From positions 1 through 64,000 of the forward strand of contig JAMWET010007182.1 of NCBI GenBank assembly GCA_024036415.1: a DNA stretch of 64,000 nucleotides. Reading direction: 5' to 3'. The stretch is from Prochilodus magdalenae. Lineage: Eukaryota; Chordata; Actinopteri; Characiformes; Prochilodontidae. The translations under genes and the position numbers were made by a program. The notes below the pieces were generated by a model. It ran no database searches. It was not told the origin of the DNA and worked only from the letters and a program-made list of their open reading frames with translations. Shown one piece after another: positions 54,101-64,000 of this stretch; positions within the stretch are counted from its first letter, which is position 1, and each line of letters begins with the position of its first letter.

Positions 54101-57096
54101 CCCCACCCACCGCACCGAAACAAACATGCTGCTACCTAAATAGAGAAGACCTAGAGAAGAAGCAGCTTTACCTCAAGTACAAAAACTGAGTAGCAAAAGA
54201 AGAGAAAACAGGGTCTTTATAAAGTGATGTTGGTCTGACACAGTTGTGTGTAGATGTTGAATCTATTAAATCTACTGTTTGTACTCCTTTTTGTAAACTT
54301 TATCCAGCAAAGCTGGTTTAGTGTCTCCTGCCTACTGTAGGCCTGTCACAATTACATAATCACTAAATTCAATTATCTGAAATGATTGCAATCATTTAAG
54401 CTGACTGCAATCGTTTTCAAAAGCCATTAGATTTGGCTGTCATCTTACTCTGCAACAAGCGTAGATGGACTCATGAGATGGGCTGAATGAAGAATACTGG
54501 CTCGCTTCCACAGCCACTGGAACAGTCACCCGAAGCACCCTCCTTTTCAAAGTTACCAGTAGAACAAGAGCTTTTTCACCTAGTACTTACTCACAACTGA
54601 ACACCAGGCTGCTGAGCATCACGAGGGACAAAATATTATTCAGAAGAATGAGAAACTTACAGTTTTATAATGCGCATAACAGCACAGTTTTATAGAGCCC
54701 ACGTTTTTATATGACCCAAGTACCCACCCAGGCTTTGGGCACAGTGGAAATGATCAGTTTCTTAAATGGTCCTGAACAACTGTACTGTAAAAAGCTGTTG
54801 GACCACACTAAAATAGTGACTTCAATTAGTTACAAGCAAACAAACTAGGTTTCTTCAACCAAAAACAGGACATCAAACAAACAGTTCTTAAAATAAACCT
54901 TATTCAATTGCTTGTAACAAACTGAAGGTTGCATTTTTTACAGTGTGGAAGACCTGAAGCTGAAGACCCCCAACCAAGACTGGAGTCAAAGGTTAGGGGG
55001 CAAACTACACTGTCACATGAAGTTAGAAGACATGCCTGGACCTGAAATAAAAACTAAAGAATGTAACATTTAATGAACCACTGCAGGCACTGCTGAACTG
55101 TGAGGCAAAGAGATTCTCGTGTAGTGCCATCTTTCCTGAATGATCAGAAACACTTTTACTGTGTATGGTTGCTCTGAGATGCATTAAATCCCAATATGCA
55201 TCTTCATTTTTATGTAATATCGACCAGTTTCTGGTGCAAAAGGGTGCATGCAAGCTGAAAGCACCACCCTGTTCCAAAGTAATGAAACAAGCCTAATTTG
55301 CTTCGCAGCAGCCGCCTGTACACCATGAGTCAGAGAAACAGGCAAACTGGTTATGCAGAAAATACATTTGTGCCACATTATGATACTATACGAAGGAGGG
55401 GATAAACAGCACAGGCAGACAAATTTGAGACAGAGCTGGAGAGCGAGACTTGCTTGACTGTCATTGGAAAGGTTTAAAAAAAAAAAAAAAAAAAAAAAAG
55501 CATGGAACATAGTAATGATGATATTACATAATCCAATTAATTTTCATTATCCCATCAACTAGCTGCCTTGCCTCATTTACTCTTGATCTGCATTCACACA
55601 TTTAGGCCCACTACAACTCATCGACATCACGCTCAAATAATTAACGATGTTATGAAATGTTATGGTGATCAACTGTATTAGGGCTAGAACAAAGGCTGGA
55701 TTTATAGCAGGTACCGGCTTCTCATACCAGATGTTGGTGGTTTACATAGAAACAGACAGCCCAATACAGACGGTCCATGTTGATCCATGTTAAGTTATGG
55801 ATACCTTTAAATGTCTGGCTGTTTCGTCATGTCTAGTACATCAAAAACAATGTGGACCACTACAGATCTGAGGGACTGCGGTTTTTGAAATGTGCTTGAA
55901 ACATCCATAGCTCAGCCACTCAGTTAAGGTGTGTACATCTGTGGCTCCCTGGTAAAGAGGTTATGACAACACTCGTACATGCCGCACAGGGTTAAAAAAT
56001 AAATAAATAAATAAATATTTTAATGAAGGAGGCTCTAACATTGAACGTATGAAGCACTACTTAGTCCTTGTGCATCCCTGCTGGCCAATCATTATGCATC
56101 AGCATTGTGCCATTACCCTACAGCACAAACATAAAAAAGCATTGGCATTTCTTTGCCAACATTAAGTTTCGAACAGTACTAATTCTCGCTGAAAAGTCTG
56201 GCAATGTGAAACTAGCTGATACTTAAACTAAATTCATATATGGCATTTAAAAGTTTATTCTTTTAAACTCCTACGAGTAAAGCTGAACCTTTAGGGTTAG
56301 GTGTCGGAGTATGGTTAAGATTTGGTTTAAAGTACATGTGTCAGACTCGAGTGCTCCCCATGCATGTCAAACTGGGTTATGCTGGACAAGATCTCGTGTG
56401 TAGATTGGAGTCTTCCCTCATCTAATGTTCTGAGTTCAAGTCTCTCTGGCCTTGTCAATTACCCGATGAGGTAAATCAGATGTGTTTAATGAAGCAGAAC
56501 GCTGACGTCCGCCGTGCTGTGGCCCAGAAGAAAGACAGTTTGTCATGCCTGATTTAGAGAAGCTAAATGCAAGTTGAAAGACAGCATTAACTTGCATTAT
56601 ACAAAGCATCTGAAGTGGACCATCAATTATTGTGTTGCACTTGTTTCCACTTTAATAATCTAATCCTATTACATGTATTCCAAGAGCATGCATTTCCTGC
56701 AGTATCACAGCCTCAGATCAGGGATATGCTGATTAATTAGCACTTTCCAACTAACGAATTGGAATAGGTATCGGAGAAATGCACAGCCCCAAATCAGGGA
56801 TATGCTGATTAATTAGCACTTTCCAACTAACGAATTGGAATAGGTATCGGAGAAATGCACAGCCCCGTCTTACAGCTCTTCTCTAACACAACAGTCCTCC
56901 ACTCCTGTCCTGTGGACTCACTGTCCTGAACAGTTTTGAGTTATGGCTGTGCTCCAGCCATCTAATACAGCTCCTGGTACTGCTAAGCATCAAGCCCCAG
57001 ATGTTGGACCTAGCGTTTAGGCCACAATATGTAAGAGTGTGCAGAGAAGTGGGTGCTCTTCACTGGAGATGAGAACAGGGAAAACAATTAAATATA

Positions 57097-57129
<33 letters not shown>

Positions 57130-57852
57130 CTCCAGGACAGCGATTCAGGAACAACTGACAATCCGAACACAGATCTTTACGTTTTCACCAATGTTAAAAA
57201 TAAGTGTGAGGAAAGAAACACATAAGGGAACGAAAACTATCCATTAAAAAAAGAGAGATTAATCTTGTCTTACCCTGACAGTGTAGGAGACCCCGGTGGT
57301 GCTGACCACGTTGTCTGAGTGCAGCCATCCTCGGGTGGGTTTGTTGACGAAAGAGCCATGGCGTGTCCACTCATCTCCACCCAGCTGGCCCCCTTCCACG
57401 CGGGCCCTGCGCGATGCCCCACCCAGCCGGTTCATATCCTGTGGGGGGCGAGGAGGGGGAGAGGGAGCAGTTAGAGAGGGGACAGGAGGACCCGGAGCAG
57501 GAGAGGTGGCGAGGGCATCCTGCATCTCGTGTGACCCCCCGATGACCTGCTCGGTCCGGCTGGTCGCCCTCAGACTGGGCAGGAGAGTGGCAGACATTCC
57601 CAGTCGCAGGGACCCCATCCTGGGGAAGAAAGAGCACAGCGTGGTGGGGCTGTTCTCCACCGCCCGTGGGGAAGAAGCAGGCGGGAGGATGGGGGCGAGG
57701 GAGGAGGAGGAAAGAGAAGAGGGGATGCCTGGAGGAGTAAGGGGGGTGAGAGGAGCAGAGGAAGGGAGCGACGGATTGGAGGCCGTCTCATCTGTCGAGC
57801 TGAAGGAGTCACTCCTGAATGGGGCGTATTTCGTTTTGGGGACAAGCTCCAT
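42823..57852 (-). CDS. shc1: SHC-transforming protein 1 (Shc1), p66/p52 adaptor
   Basis: Twelve coding exons join with consistent phases into 585 codons plus TAA (human p66 is 583). Shc1 is a cytoplasmic adaptor that links activated receptor tyrosine kinases to Grb2-Sos and Ras; the p66 form also affects oxidative stress signalling. Order: CH2 (about 1-139) with [15 protein letters not shown] (about 140-345) with [11 protein letters not shown] and [20 protein letters not shown]1 with PYYNNFPGK (human Y239/Y240) and DDPSYVNV (human Y317 Grb2 site), and SH2 with [17 protein letters not shown] and [11 protein letters not shown]. The p66 ATG is at 57852 with an in-frame TAA upstream (57955-57957); the p52 ATG is at 57435 (MNRLGG). 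The Met used for human p46 is absent. 5' non-coding exons probably lie at 58-63 kb. Confidence 0.98.
44336..44565 (-). CDS. shc1: shc1 coding exon 11: end of CH1 and most of SH2
   Basis: 230 nt, phase 1 in (A|AG Lys) and phase 0 out, donor 'gtaaga'. It encodes PFDDALVV, then [25 protein letters not shown] (phosphotyrosine-binding Arg), and [14 protein letters not shown]. Confidence 0.98.
44674..44787 (-). CDS. shc1: shc1 coding exon 10: CH1 with Grb2 site
   Basis: 114 nt, acceptor 'tctttctttcacag', donor 'gtgagt'. It encodes [22 protein letters not shown] is the YxN motif bound by Grb2 SH2 (human Y317). Confidence 0.97.
44988..45045 (-). CDS. shc1: shc1 coding exon 9: CH1 proline-rich
   Basis: 58 nt, acceptor 'gttgtttttag', donor 'gtgagcc'. 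It encodes [19 protein letters not shown]; the PLPPLP core is a potential SH3 ligand. Confidence 0.93.
45084..45136. repeat. (AC)n microsatellite
   Basis: About 26 AC units in the short intron between shc1 coding exons 8 and 9, less than 30 bp from the exon 8 donor. Confidence 0.95.
45163..45322 (-). CDS. shc1: shc1 coding exon 8: start of CH1
   Basis: 160 nt, acceptor 'ccgtctctctctcag', donor 'gtgaga'. It encodes [18 protein letters not shown], then [20 protein letters not shown]. Both tyrosines equivalent to human Y239/Y240 are present in YYN context. Confidence 0.97.
45591..45717 (-). CDS. shc1: shc1 coding exon 7: PTB C-terminal helix
   Basis: 127 nt, acceptor 'ccttttgtgccag', donor 'gtaagt'. 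It encodes [20 protein letters not shown] and [20 protein letters not shown], highly conserved. Confidence 0.98.
47135..47186 (-). CDS. shc1: shc1 coding exon 6: PTB
   Basis: 52 nt, acceptor 'cccttctcttcag', donor 'gtaaga'. It encodes [17 protein letters not shown], identical to the human stretch as recalled. Confidence 0.98.
47456..47509 (-). CDS. shc1: shc1 coding exon 5: PTB
   Basis: 18 codons, phase 0 at both ends, acceptor 'tttctctccctacag', donor 'gtgagt'. It encodes [18 protein letters not shown], identical to the human stretch as recalled. Confidence 0.98.
47780..48035 (+). mobile_element. Tc1-like transposase N-terminal relic
   Basis: The plus strand encodes [20 protein letters not shown] then [17 protein letters not shown]. 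This is the helix-turn-helix and GS-R-like linker layout of a Tc1-type transposase, in the shc1 intron between coding exons 4 and 5. No catalytic part is seen nearby. Confidence 0.65.
49255..49374 (-). CDS. shc1: shc1 coding exon 4: PTB
   Basis: 40 codons, phase 0 at both ends, acceptor in a strong pyrimidine run ending 'cccccccag', donor 'gtcaga'. It encodes [20 protein letters not shown], then [13 protein letters not shown] and ATECKQ. A second in-frame-incompatible AG (ctatcttag) lies inside the exon; conservation of SSRxLSSILG shows the upstream AG is used. Confidence 0.96.
49691..49727. repeat. (GT)n/(GC)n low-complexity tract
   Basis: Alternating purine-pyrimidine run gtgtgtgtgtgcgagcgcgc, with Z-DNA-forming potential, in the shc1 intron upstream of exon 4. 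Confidence 0.8.
51033..51096 (-). CDS. shc1: shc1 coding exon 3: PTB
   Basis: 64 nt, acceptor 'tatgttacag', donor 'gtattc', phase 2 in and 0 out. It encodes [20 protein letters not shown] plus K. Confidence 0.97.
52300..52490. repeat. Family B interspersed repeat, second copy
   Basis: Same words as 33640-33850: 'gagcacacttgcctggagag', 'gtgccttgctcaagggcatt', 'ggcaaccctccggtcacaag'. It lies in the shc1 intron between coding exons 2 and 3. Confidence 0.75.
53363..53433 (-). CDS. shc1: shc1 coding exon 2: PTB
   Basis: 71 nt, acceptor 'gttctctttctgcag', donor 'gtaaaa'. It encodes [20 protein letters not shown] then QVT(R), identical to human as recalled. Confidence 0.98.
56706..56867. repeat. 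76-bp tandem duplication
   Basis: The unit 'atcagggatatgctgattaa...gaaatgcacagcccc' occurs twice head to tail with a 76-bp period. Only two bases differ (cctcag versus cccaaa side), indicating a recent event. Confidence 0.95.
57098..57128. repeat. (GT)n microsatellite
   Basis: About 15 GT units, 146 bp inside the intron from the shc1 exon 1 donor. Confidence 0.95.
57274..57852 (-). CDS. shc1: shc1 coding exon 1: p66 CH2 region and start of PTB
   Basis: 193 codons from ATG 57852 ([19 protein letters not shown]) to donor 'gtaaga'. The CH2 part keeps [12 protein letters not shown] with the cysteine equivalent to human C59 (here C73). Human S36-P37 is replaced by T36-P37 with T39-P40 close by. 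The redox-site EEW of human p66 reads DEW here (160-162). The p52 start MNRLGG is at 57435. Confidence 0.97.
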
Positions 57853-60800
57853 TTTGATGTGTCCATCAAGCTGCAGTGAATATGCTTTATATACTCTTAT
57901 GGTCTCTCCAAGTGTCTCTTTCAAAGAAGTCACAAACCGGCCTTCTCTTTTCTGTTACAGTCCGCCGACTCTCTCCGTCTACTGATCCCTTCATCGTTGG
58001 ACTGGAGAGATGACAGCGCAGTGACAGCTCGGTTCATAAGCATCAGAAGAAAGTAAAAAAGTTGAGAGACAGGGAAGAGGAAGGAGTGAGAGCGAGAGAG
58101 AGAGAGACTGGAGAAGAAAACGGAACAGACAGACTCTCTTGTCAAGTTACATATTTGATATTGGTGTGTTGTCACACGGTGTATGTGTGAGGATGCTTGC
58201 ATCAGATTTTAGCCTGCATAGAGACAGTTGTGGTTCACAACTTATGTTAGCATCATTACTGAGCACCATATGCTCTTCCGAAGAATGATTGTCATCTAAA
58301 TACCTGTTTATCGGTATGTATTACTTGCCTTAAGATATGTGTCACAGAGAGATGTGTCACAGAGAGATTTTATATTTAGAGCTCGCATGTGTGTTTTCCG
58401 TTTGCGTGTGCTGGGCTCCACTCTAGTAGTTCTTGTCCCGACAGCGTACCATAAAAAGCCTATTAGCTGCAGCTGAGACTTCGAGAGGAGGCTTCCAGCG
58501 GACAGACAGATCAATATAGAAAGGAGAGGGAAAGAGAGAGAGAGAGAGAAAATGGATGGAGAGCACTGAACCAGTGAACGCTGATCACTTAACGAAAAAC
58601 AGAGCCGCTCTACTCATGAAGGATTAGATGGAACATCAACCTCTACGTGACAAGAACAAGGTTCAGAAGGACCCGGCTACAAAATCACACAGATCCGGGA
58701 ACATCAAAATCCTGTCCAGAGGTTGAATGACTGAACTTAGTCATGGTTAAAAGTACCACATACATATAATACTGTACTAACGCAACCTTAGGAGACTGAA
58801 CACATAAAGCAGTCCGTGTCATATAACTGATAGAGCTGGAAAGGGAAAAACAGGCCCAGATCAAGACCGCAGAAAGCACCAAGTCTGGTCTGGATCAAAC
58901 TCACTCAGTCGACCTTTTCCCTCTTTGTGAACCATATCCATGCCTTCTCCCTTCTTTTTTAATCCCTTTCCTTCTTCCTCCAAATGATTCTGGGTCCCCT
59001 GTCTTCCAGCTGGATCCTCTCTCTCTCTTTTTCCTCCTCCTCCTCCCTCCTCTTCCAAATCACCTCCGGCTGAGCTTCCCTCCCTCCTTCGGCGCTCTGT
59101 CCCCTGCCTCGGTCGCCCTCTCTATCCCTCCTCTCCTGGAATCCCTCCCTAAGCCTCCAGACAGTGTACTGGGCCCTATTCCTCCTCTCCTCCTCCTCCC
59201 GCTCCCGCTCCCTCTCCCTCTCCTGCTCTCTCTCGATCACGCTCGCTCTCTTCTTCCAGATGATCTCTCTCTCCCCCGCTCCCCCTCCCACGTCTTCTCT
59301 CCCGTTCTCCAGGCTGCCTCTTAGTACGTTCTTCCTATTAGTTTACTTTCCTGGTCGCTCCTTGGCGTTCTTTCAATTAAGGAACCAAGAACCAATATCC
59401 AAACACTAATGCTGACAGCCCAACTGTAAAAATCAACCTTAAGCTATATAGGTAGATAGTTAAGTACACATGCATATAGAAATGTGGTAGATGTAGAAAA
59501 AAGGTAACCGAGCCCTAAAACGGTTCTATTAATGTTCTAGAAATAAGGTGAAAACGTGCCTATAGAAAACACTGAGCACCATTACAGGAACTTCTTATGT
59601 AGTTGGTATCAAGTTGAATGAGAGAGGCTCATAAATAATCTCATTTGATTAGAACCAGGGCGAACAGAGCCACGCGCCTCAATAATGCTTTAGAGTGATC
59701 AACTGCCCAACTCCGTCCCCATTGTGTTCCCACGAGAATGACAAACACCGGCTTGTCAGCCTAACGATAATGAGACCTGATTGGCTCCATCTGAAGTTCC
59801 ACCCTCAGAGATCTCGAATAAGAGAGGCTCATTAGAGGCTGACTGGAAAATCAATCACTCCCTCATTACTCTAAATGACACCTCGGACCCGAGGAACAGT
59901 CCCATTAGATGAAGCCTGTCTTAATACATCAGTTTCCTGAGAGAAAAGCTACCTCCAAAAGCAGCTTGACTTAGCAAGTCCATATGTCCTCATCTTACGC
60001 ACTGACACAACAGTCTTAAACTGCTAACAGTCTGGAAGGGCACTCTCACAGAACAGTCTTGGCACAAGCTTGCAGTACAATCAAATCCCACCCCATATAT
60101 TACCATAATCTCTAAAGCACTTTCAGTGACTGTAACAGTATTCACACTTCCGAACTCTGTTGGCAGGAGTATAGCCTCACTCGTTCGACCCTCGTCCTCA
60201 GAGGCTTCTTCTGCATATTAAGGTTTTTTCCGTCAGCATAGAGAGGTGTTGAGCAACTGCTGCAATCATCGGATAAATCAGCACGATGTTAATCACAGCG
60301 CTCTAACACAGCACCGATGGCTACACTCAGAAAACTCAGAGCGAAGCCAATTAGCAAAGTCGTAACAGGCATCACAGGCAGTCAGATCATAGACAGCAGG
60401 CCCATCATGTCCACAAGAGACAAACATCTTTTTACACTCCAGGGTAGATCTGAAACGCTGCCATGTAGTATAATAAAGCTGATCAGCTCCATTGTAAGCA
60501 GTGTCTTTTCAGTGCAGCACCGAAGAGGTCTGGTAAGTGCAATAGCTAAGGGGAGTCTATAGTATGCACCAGTGATTATAAGGACATGGCACAGAATATG
60601 AACCGGATGAACTGTACCTGCATGCTATCCACTCAAAAAATGACAAGTGCAATCAAACAGCATTCAGACATCAGCGACAAACAGTTCTCAGTGTAGCGAC
60701 CAATGCATCGGAGCACAGTGTTCGGGAGAAAACAGTGCAAAAAGGGGCTGAAAACCCAACGAGACACTACAAAAAACATTTAATAACAGTACGGCGAACC

Positions 60801-63800
60801 GAGCCTTGAGCAGAGTCAAACCATGGCAGCTCAGATGTAGCACCTGTTTGTCAAGAATATGGCAGAATCCCTGTTTGGATAGGATGGGTGGCTTCAAGAT
60901 GGAGAACCAGAGAGCCGCCGTGGACGAGCTCGCTGTGGCTGCCGTTTGACTATGAACATGAAGTTCCAGTATATAAGCTGTAAAAACCAAAGGCAAGTAA
61001 GAGGTAACAAGTATCTGTATAAAGCATTACTTGAAGAATGAGAGTGAAGAAGTTCCAGAATTGGGTGAGAGACATGAATGGAAACGGTCTGTTGGATGTG
61101 ATCACTGGCGAACGAACAAGCAGTGTACTGGCCTGTTCCAGGCCTGTGCACGTGCAGCTAATAAGCAGCCAGGTTTGTTAGTGTTCACGAACCTCTGCTA
61201 GCTACCATAGCTTGTTGTGGCAGATGAAACATAGCACAATATGGCTGGGACTCCATAGAGGAGGCAAAACCTGAGTTAAACTTTGACACTGTGCACCTCA
61301 CACACATGCACACAACCTGAACCCATACACATCAAAGAACCTGTACACGAAGATCTCAGGCGAACAGCAGACATTTCTCTGTGAAGATGCGAGACGCAGT
61401 GGAACAGATGGTGTGAAAGTAAACCGGTGTAAATCCTGACAGTGAAGGAGTTCTCTCTGACTCGGTCAGTTTAGTCCTTAGTTGCCAGAGATGACCGACA
61501 TGAACCGGCAAACTGTACAAAATGTATAAAAACTGAGAAAAGAAAAGAGCACCTTGAAACCAGCTCTTATCGAAGTTGTGTGAAGGGAAAGCAACCCCAG
61601 AAGTTCAGTTCACGGCAAGTTACGAAACCACGAAGTAGAACTTCACGGTAGCCGTGTTGTTGCCATGGCGATAGACTGCGGAGCAGAATCCTGCCAGACG
61701 GAATCTTGACGGAACCCAAACAAAAGGCAATGAGTTCCACCAACACAAAACCTGCTGGCTCTACTCTCGGCCAATCAGCCGAGAGGGACTTCGACTCCTT
61801 AACGGAACGAAGGCTCCGAGAGAGTCTTGCTGGGAATCAACAGTCTACTGAACATGCTGCCACCAGACAACAAAGTTCTGATGTCGTCTCCGCTGCCATA
61901 AAGCTAATCAATGTTGACATCTCGACGCGGAGAGCAGCAGGCAGCATCAGTATATAGAAGCAGACAGACAAAGACTCACACTCATACAAAGCACTGTTAG
62001 TGCACCAGGCCAACGAAGGAAATCAAATATTGCTCAAGACACATGCACACTTCTGGATAAAAACAAAAAAAAAATTAAAAAAAAACCTTTACCAAGAGCA
62101 CTACTCGCAATGCCAATGTAAGTCTTTACACAGCAAGTCTACACAGTAAGTCTAAACACAAGCTAATAAGCTAATGTAAGTCTTATTAAAGAGCTAATTA
62201 ATTTAAACACAAAGTTTTGCATATGAGGAACCTGATTGTTTTCTGCATGTACAATTATGTAAGTAACCCCTATAAAAAACAGATTCCTAGTCAGCCACCA
62301 ACTGATAAAATGTGGCAAAGAATATTTGACATCGGTATTTTCTCTCTCACTTTAGTTCTGATCACTTCTGATGGCTGAGAAAAAAGTAAAGGCAAAATGT
62401 CCATCCATCAGTCTACCAGTCAAAACAAAGACATGAATATAAAAAGACTGCATGATTATCTTCAACAAGGTGGTAAAAAAGATCTCCCGTGTCCCTATCA
62501 GTTTAAAACGTGAATGCTGGCGTTAAGGTCCTCGTATCGCTCCATCTCTCTCTCTCCCTCTCTCTCGATCAGTCCCCTCCCTTGGAGAGGAAAAACGTGG
62601 TCTCGCTTTTATCCATTGACTGGATAAAATTACAAAGTCATGCTCAGGCTCTGCGTCCTCTCTCGTTCATGTGTGGATCCTGCTCTCCCCTCTCTCCACT
62701 GAAACACTGGAATGAATGGCCCGGCCGATCTGCCTTTGTTCTCCTCTCCTGCCCCCGCGCTCTCTCTCTCATCCTCCTCTTCTCTCCACCTCCGTCTGCA
62801 TTTGAGGAGCAAGCGGTGCAGCCAACTGTCCTCTATACTCTACGCCTTCCTGTCTAGCGCCGTCTCTTTCCCTCCCTCTCCCTCTCTTACCCTCTGCCTG
62901 TGCACGTTCACACGCTGATGCTGCTGCCGATTCCTGTTTCCACCTCCCTGCCTCTCTCCTCCCCCCTTTTCCCTCTCTCGCTGTCTCCTTGCAGCGTCAG
63001 TCATTTATGCATTTCTAATAAGCGCTGCCCAACAACACGGGCAGACTGTGCTCACAGACTGCGATTTTAATACACATCGTGAATGACTGCGATATACCCT
63101 GCAGTACATTTAAGCCCGCTGGTGAACCCCTGATGTGAGGTTAGTTGAGGGGACACTTTGCTTTATTACGTAGCACAGCATCATATCCTTCACCCTCAAG
63201 CTTTTCTGTTTTCATTCATCGCCACTGAGTCACTGTAATAGCCAGCTTATTTTACCCGTGTAATTTCAACAAACTATGATTGCTAGCATTGTTATTGACC
63301 AATAGGCTAATTAACACCATCAACCTAACACTAGCAAAAGCTAGCAGCATTGTCCATTAGTTATCTTTAGTTGTCAGCTCTCTCTCTGCTTACAAATATG
63401 TATTCCAGATACAAATCATTCTTTAATTCAGGCAAATATACAACATATACAGACAGGCAGCTACCCTGCAAACTTTAAGCTCATGGTCTTCCTTATGTGA
63501 TTAAGTTATATATAAATATTCAGCTACAAATTTAGAACAGCCTTTGCCCTGCGCATAAAACCAATAAGAAAACTTCTAAACTGTTCCCTCCAAAAATCGA
63601 CCTCAAAGCAGTTATGCATCTTCACAATATCCTCCCATCGTCAAGATACATCAACACAAGGCAGTTAAACCGTATATCACTCTTACAGATTACTGCGCCA
63701 ATGTGAAAGGTGAATAAACATGCTTAGAATATAGTTTAAGCTTATTTAGGACAGCTCATTTTACTAGAGCAGCAACTCAAACTGCTCAAGGACCCCCAGA

Positions 63801-64000
63801 TGAATAAAGTTTCTCCACCCTCATGTGCTGTAACACTTATTAGCTTGGAGCAGAATATATGGTCCTTGTTGCGAGGTCCCAGTTTAGGGCTAATTTGCAC
63901 ATTGCCTCCTTCAGTCTTCTGTGATAAAACTATGGCACATGGAGTAGCACTAATTTACAAAGATGTGTGCACAAGTAGCCCATGAAGCCTCTTCTTTCTC
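57853..64000. other. shc1 5' flank with probable non-coding exons
   Basis: Upstream of the p66 ATG. An AG acceptor-like site (ctgtaacag) lies near 57952. The stretch contains pyrimidine-rich low-complexity tracts on plus (58900-59300 and 62530-62990), which make long but unconvincing ORFs. A CCAAT (ggccaatcag) occurs at about 61768. No protein-coding gene is recognised. Non-coding first exons or promoters for p52 and p66 are expected here but cannot be placed. Confidence 0.5.

Larger units (their letters stand above)
53434..57273 (-). other. shc1 intron 1 (after the p66/p52 exon)
   Basis: About 3.8 kb. It contains a 76-bp tandem duplication (56706-56867), a poly(A) run near 55476 and a (GT)n tract at 57098-57128. 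No other gene is seen. Confidence 0.85.

Noticed and set aside
57850..57933. Upstream GTG start extending p66 Shc1 by 27 residues
   Set aside because: GTG starts are not expected in this context; ATG at 57852 aligns with the human p66 start and a TAA lies in frame further upstream.
57296..57985. 229-residue plus-strand ORF
   Set aside because: Antisense of shc1 exon 1, whose minus-strand product is clearly conserved.
58861..59291. Arg/Glu-rich minus-strand ORFs
   Set aside because: Purine-rich low-complexity DNA read in several frames; upstream of shc1 and may at most be 5' UTR.
62510..62857. 115-residue plus-strand ORF
   Set aside because: Lies in a tct/ctc low-complexity tract, with Ser/Leu runs and no recognised motif.

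Overview
The window is vertebrate nuclear DNA, almost certainly from a teleost fish and perhaps an ostariophysan (inference from the repeat families). Genes are split into short exons with GT-AG introns. The spaces hold Tc1/mariner relics, SINE-like and LINE fragments and long (CA)n, (TA)n and (AAT)n tracts. Bacterial-style operons, Shine-Dalgarno sites and CRISPR arrays are absent. All four recognisable genes lie on the minus strand.

From left to right they are as follows. Positions 1-2032 hold the ectodomain part of a Toll-like receptor: leucine-rich repeats running into an LRR-CT whose continuation, including any TIR domain, lies off the left edge. Two compensating reading-frame breaks suggest a pseudogene or assembly errors. 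Positions 6844-21804 hold pbxip1, reconstructed as eight coding exons whose phases all match (1013 residues), with a likely 5' non-coding exon and TATA/CCAAT promoter near 26.27-26.45 kb. Its last exon contains an expanded Lys/Glu/Trp repeat. Positions 36196-36387 hold a 63-residue lenep-like ORF ending in the CCWCIKEILD signature. Positions 42823-57852 hold shc1 in twelve coding exons with consistent phases (585 residues for the p66 form), covering CH2, PTB, CH1 and SH2.

PBXIP1, SHC1 and LENEP are close neighbours on human 1q21-q22, so this is a conserved synteny block; PYGO2, CKS1B and FLAD1, which I recall lying there in human, were not seen. The genes do not form one pathway. Shc1 is a receptor tyrosine kinase adaptor, Pbxip1 binds PBX proteins, the cytoskeleton and oestrogen receptor, Lenep is a small lens epithelial protein, and the receptor is an innate immune sensor.

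The intergenic stretch 26.4-36.2 kb is repeat-dense. It contains a tRNA-iMet pseudogene, a tRNA-Arg 3' fragment, LINE and Tc1 debris, a segmental duplication with telomere-like repeats at its junction, and local tandem repeats. A non-autonomous Tc1/mariner element of 537 bp occurs four times in the window. No undescribed multi-gene system was found. The most interesting points are changes in shc1 isoform control (no p46 start Met, Thr-Pro in place of Ser36-Pro), the pbxip1 repeat expansion, the broken receptor gene and a perfect 26-bp hairpin in the pbxip1 5' intron.
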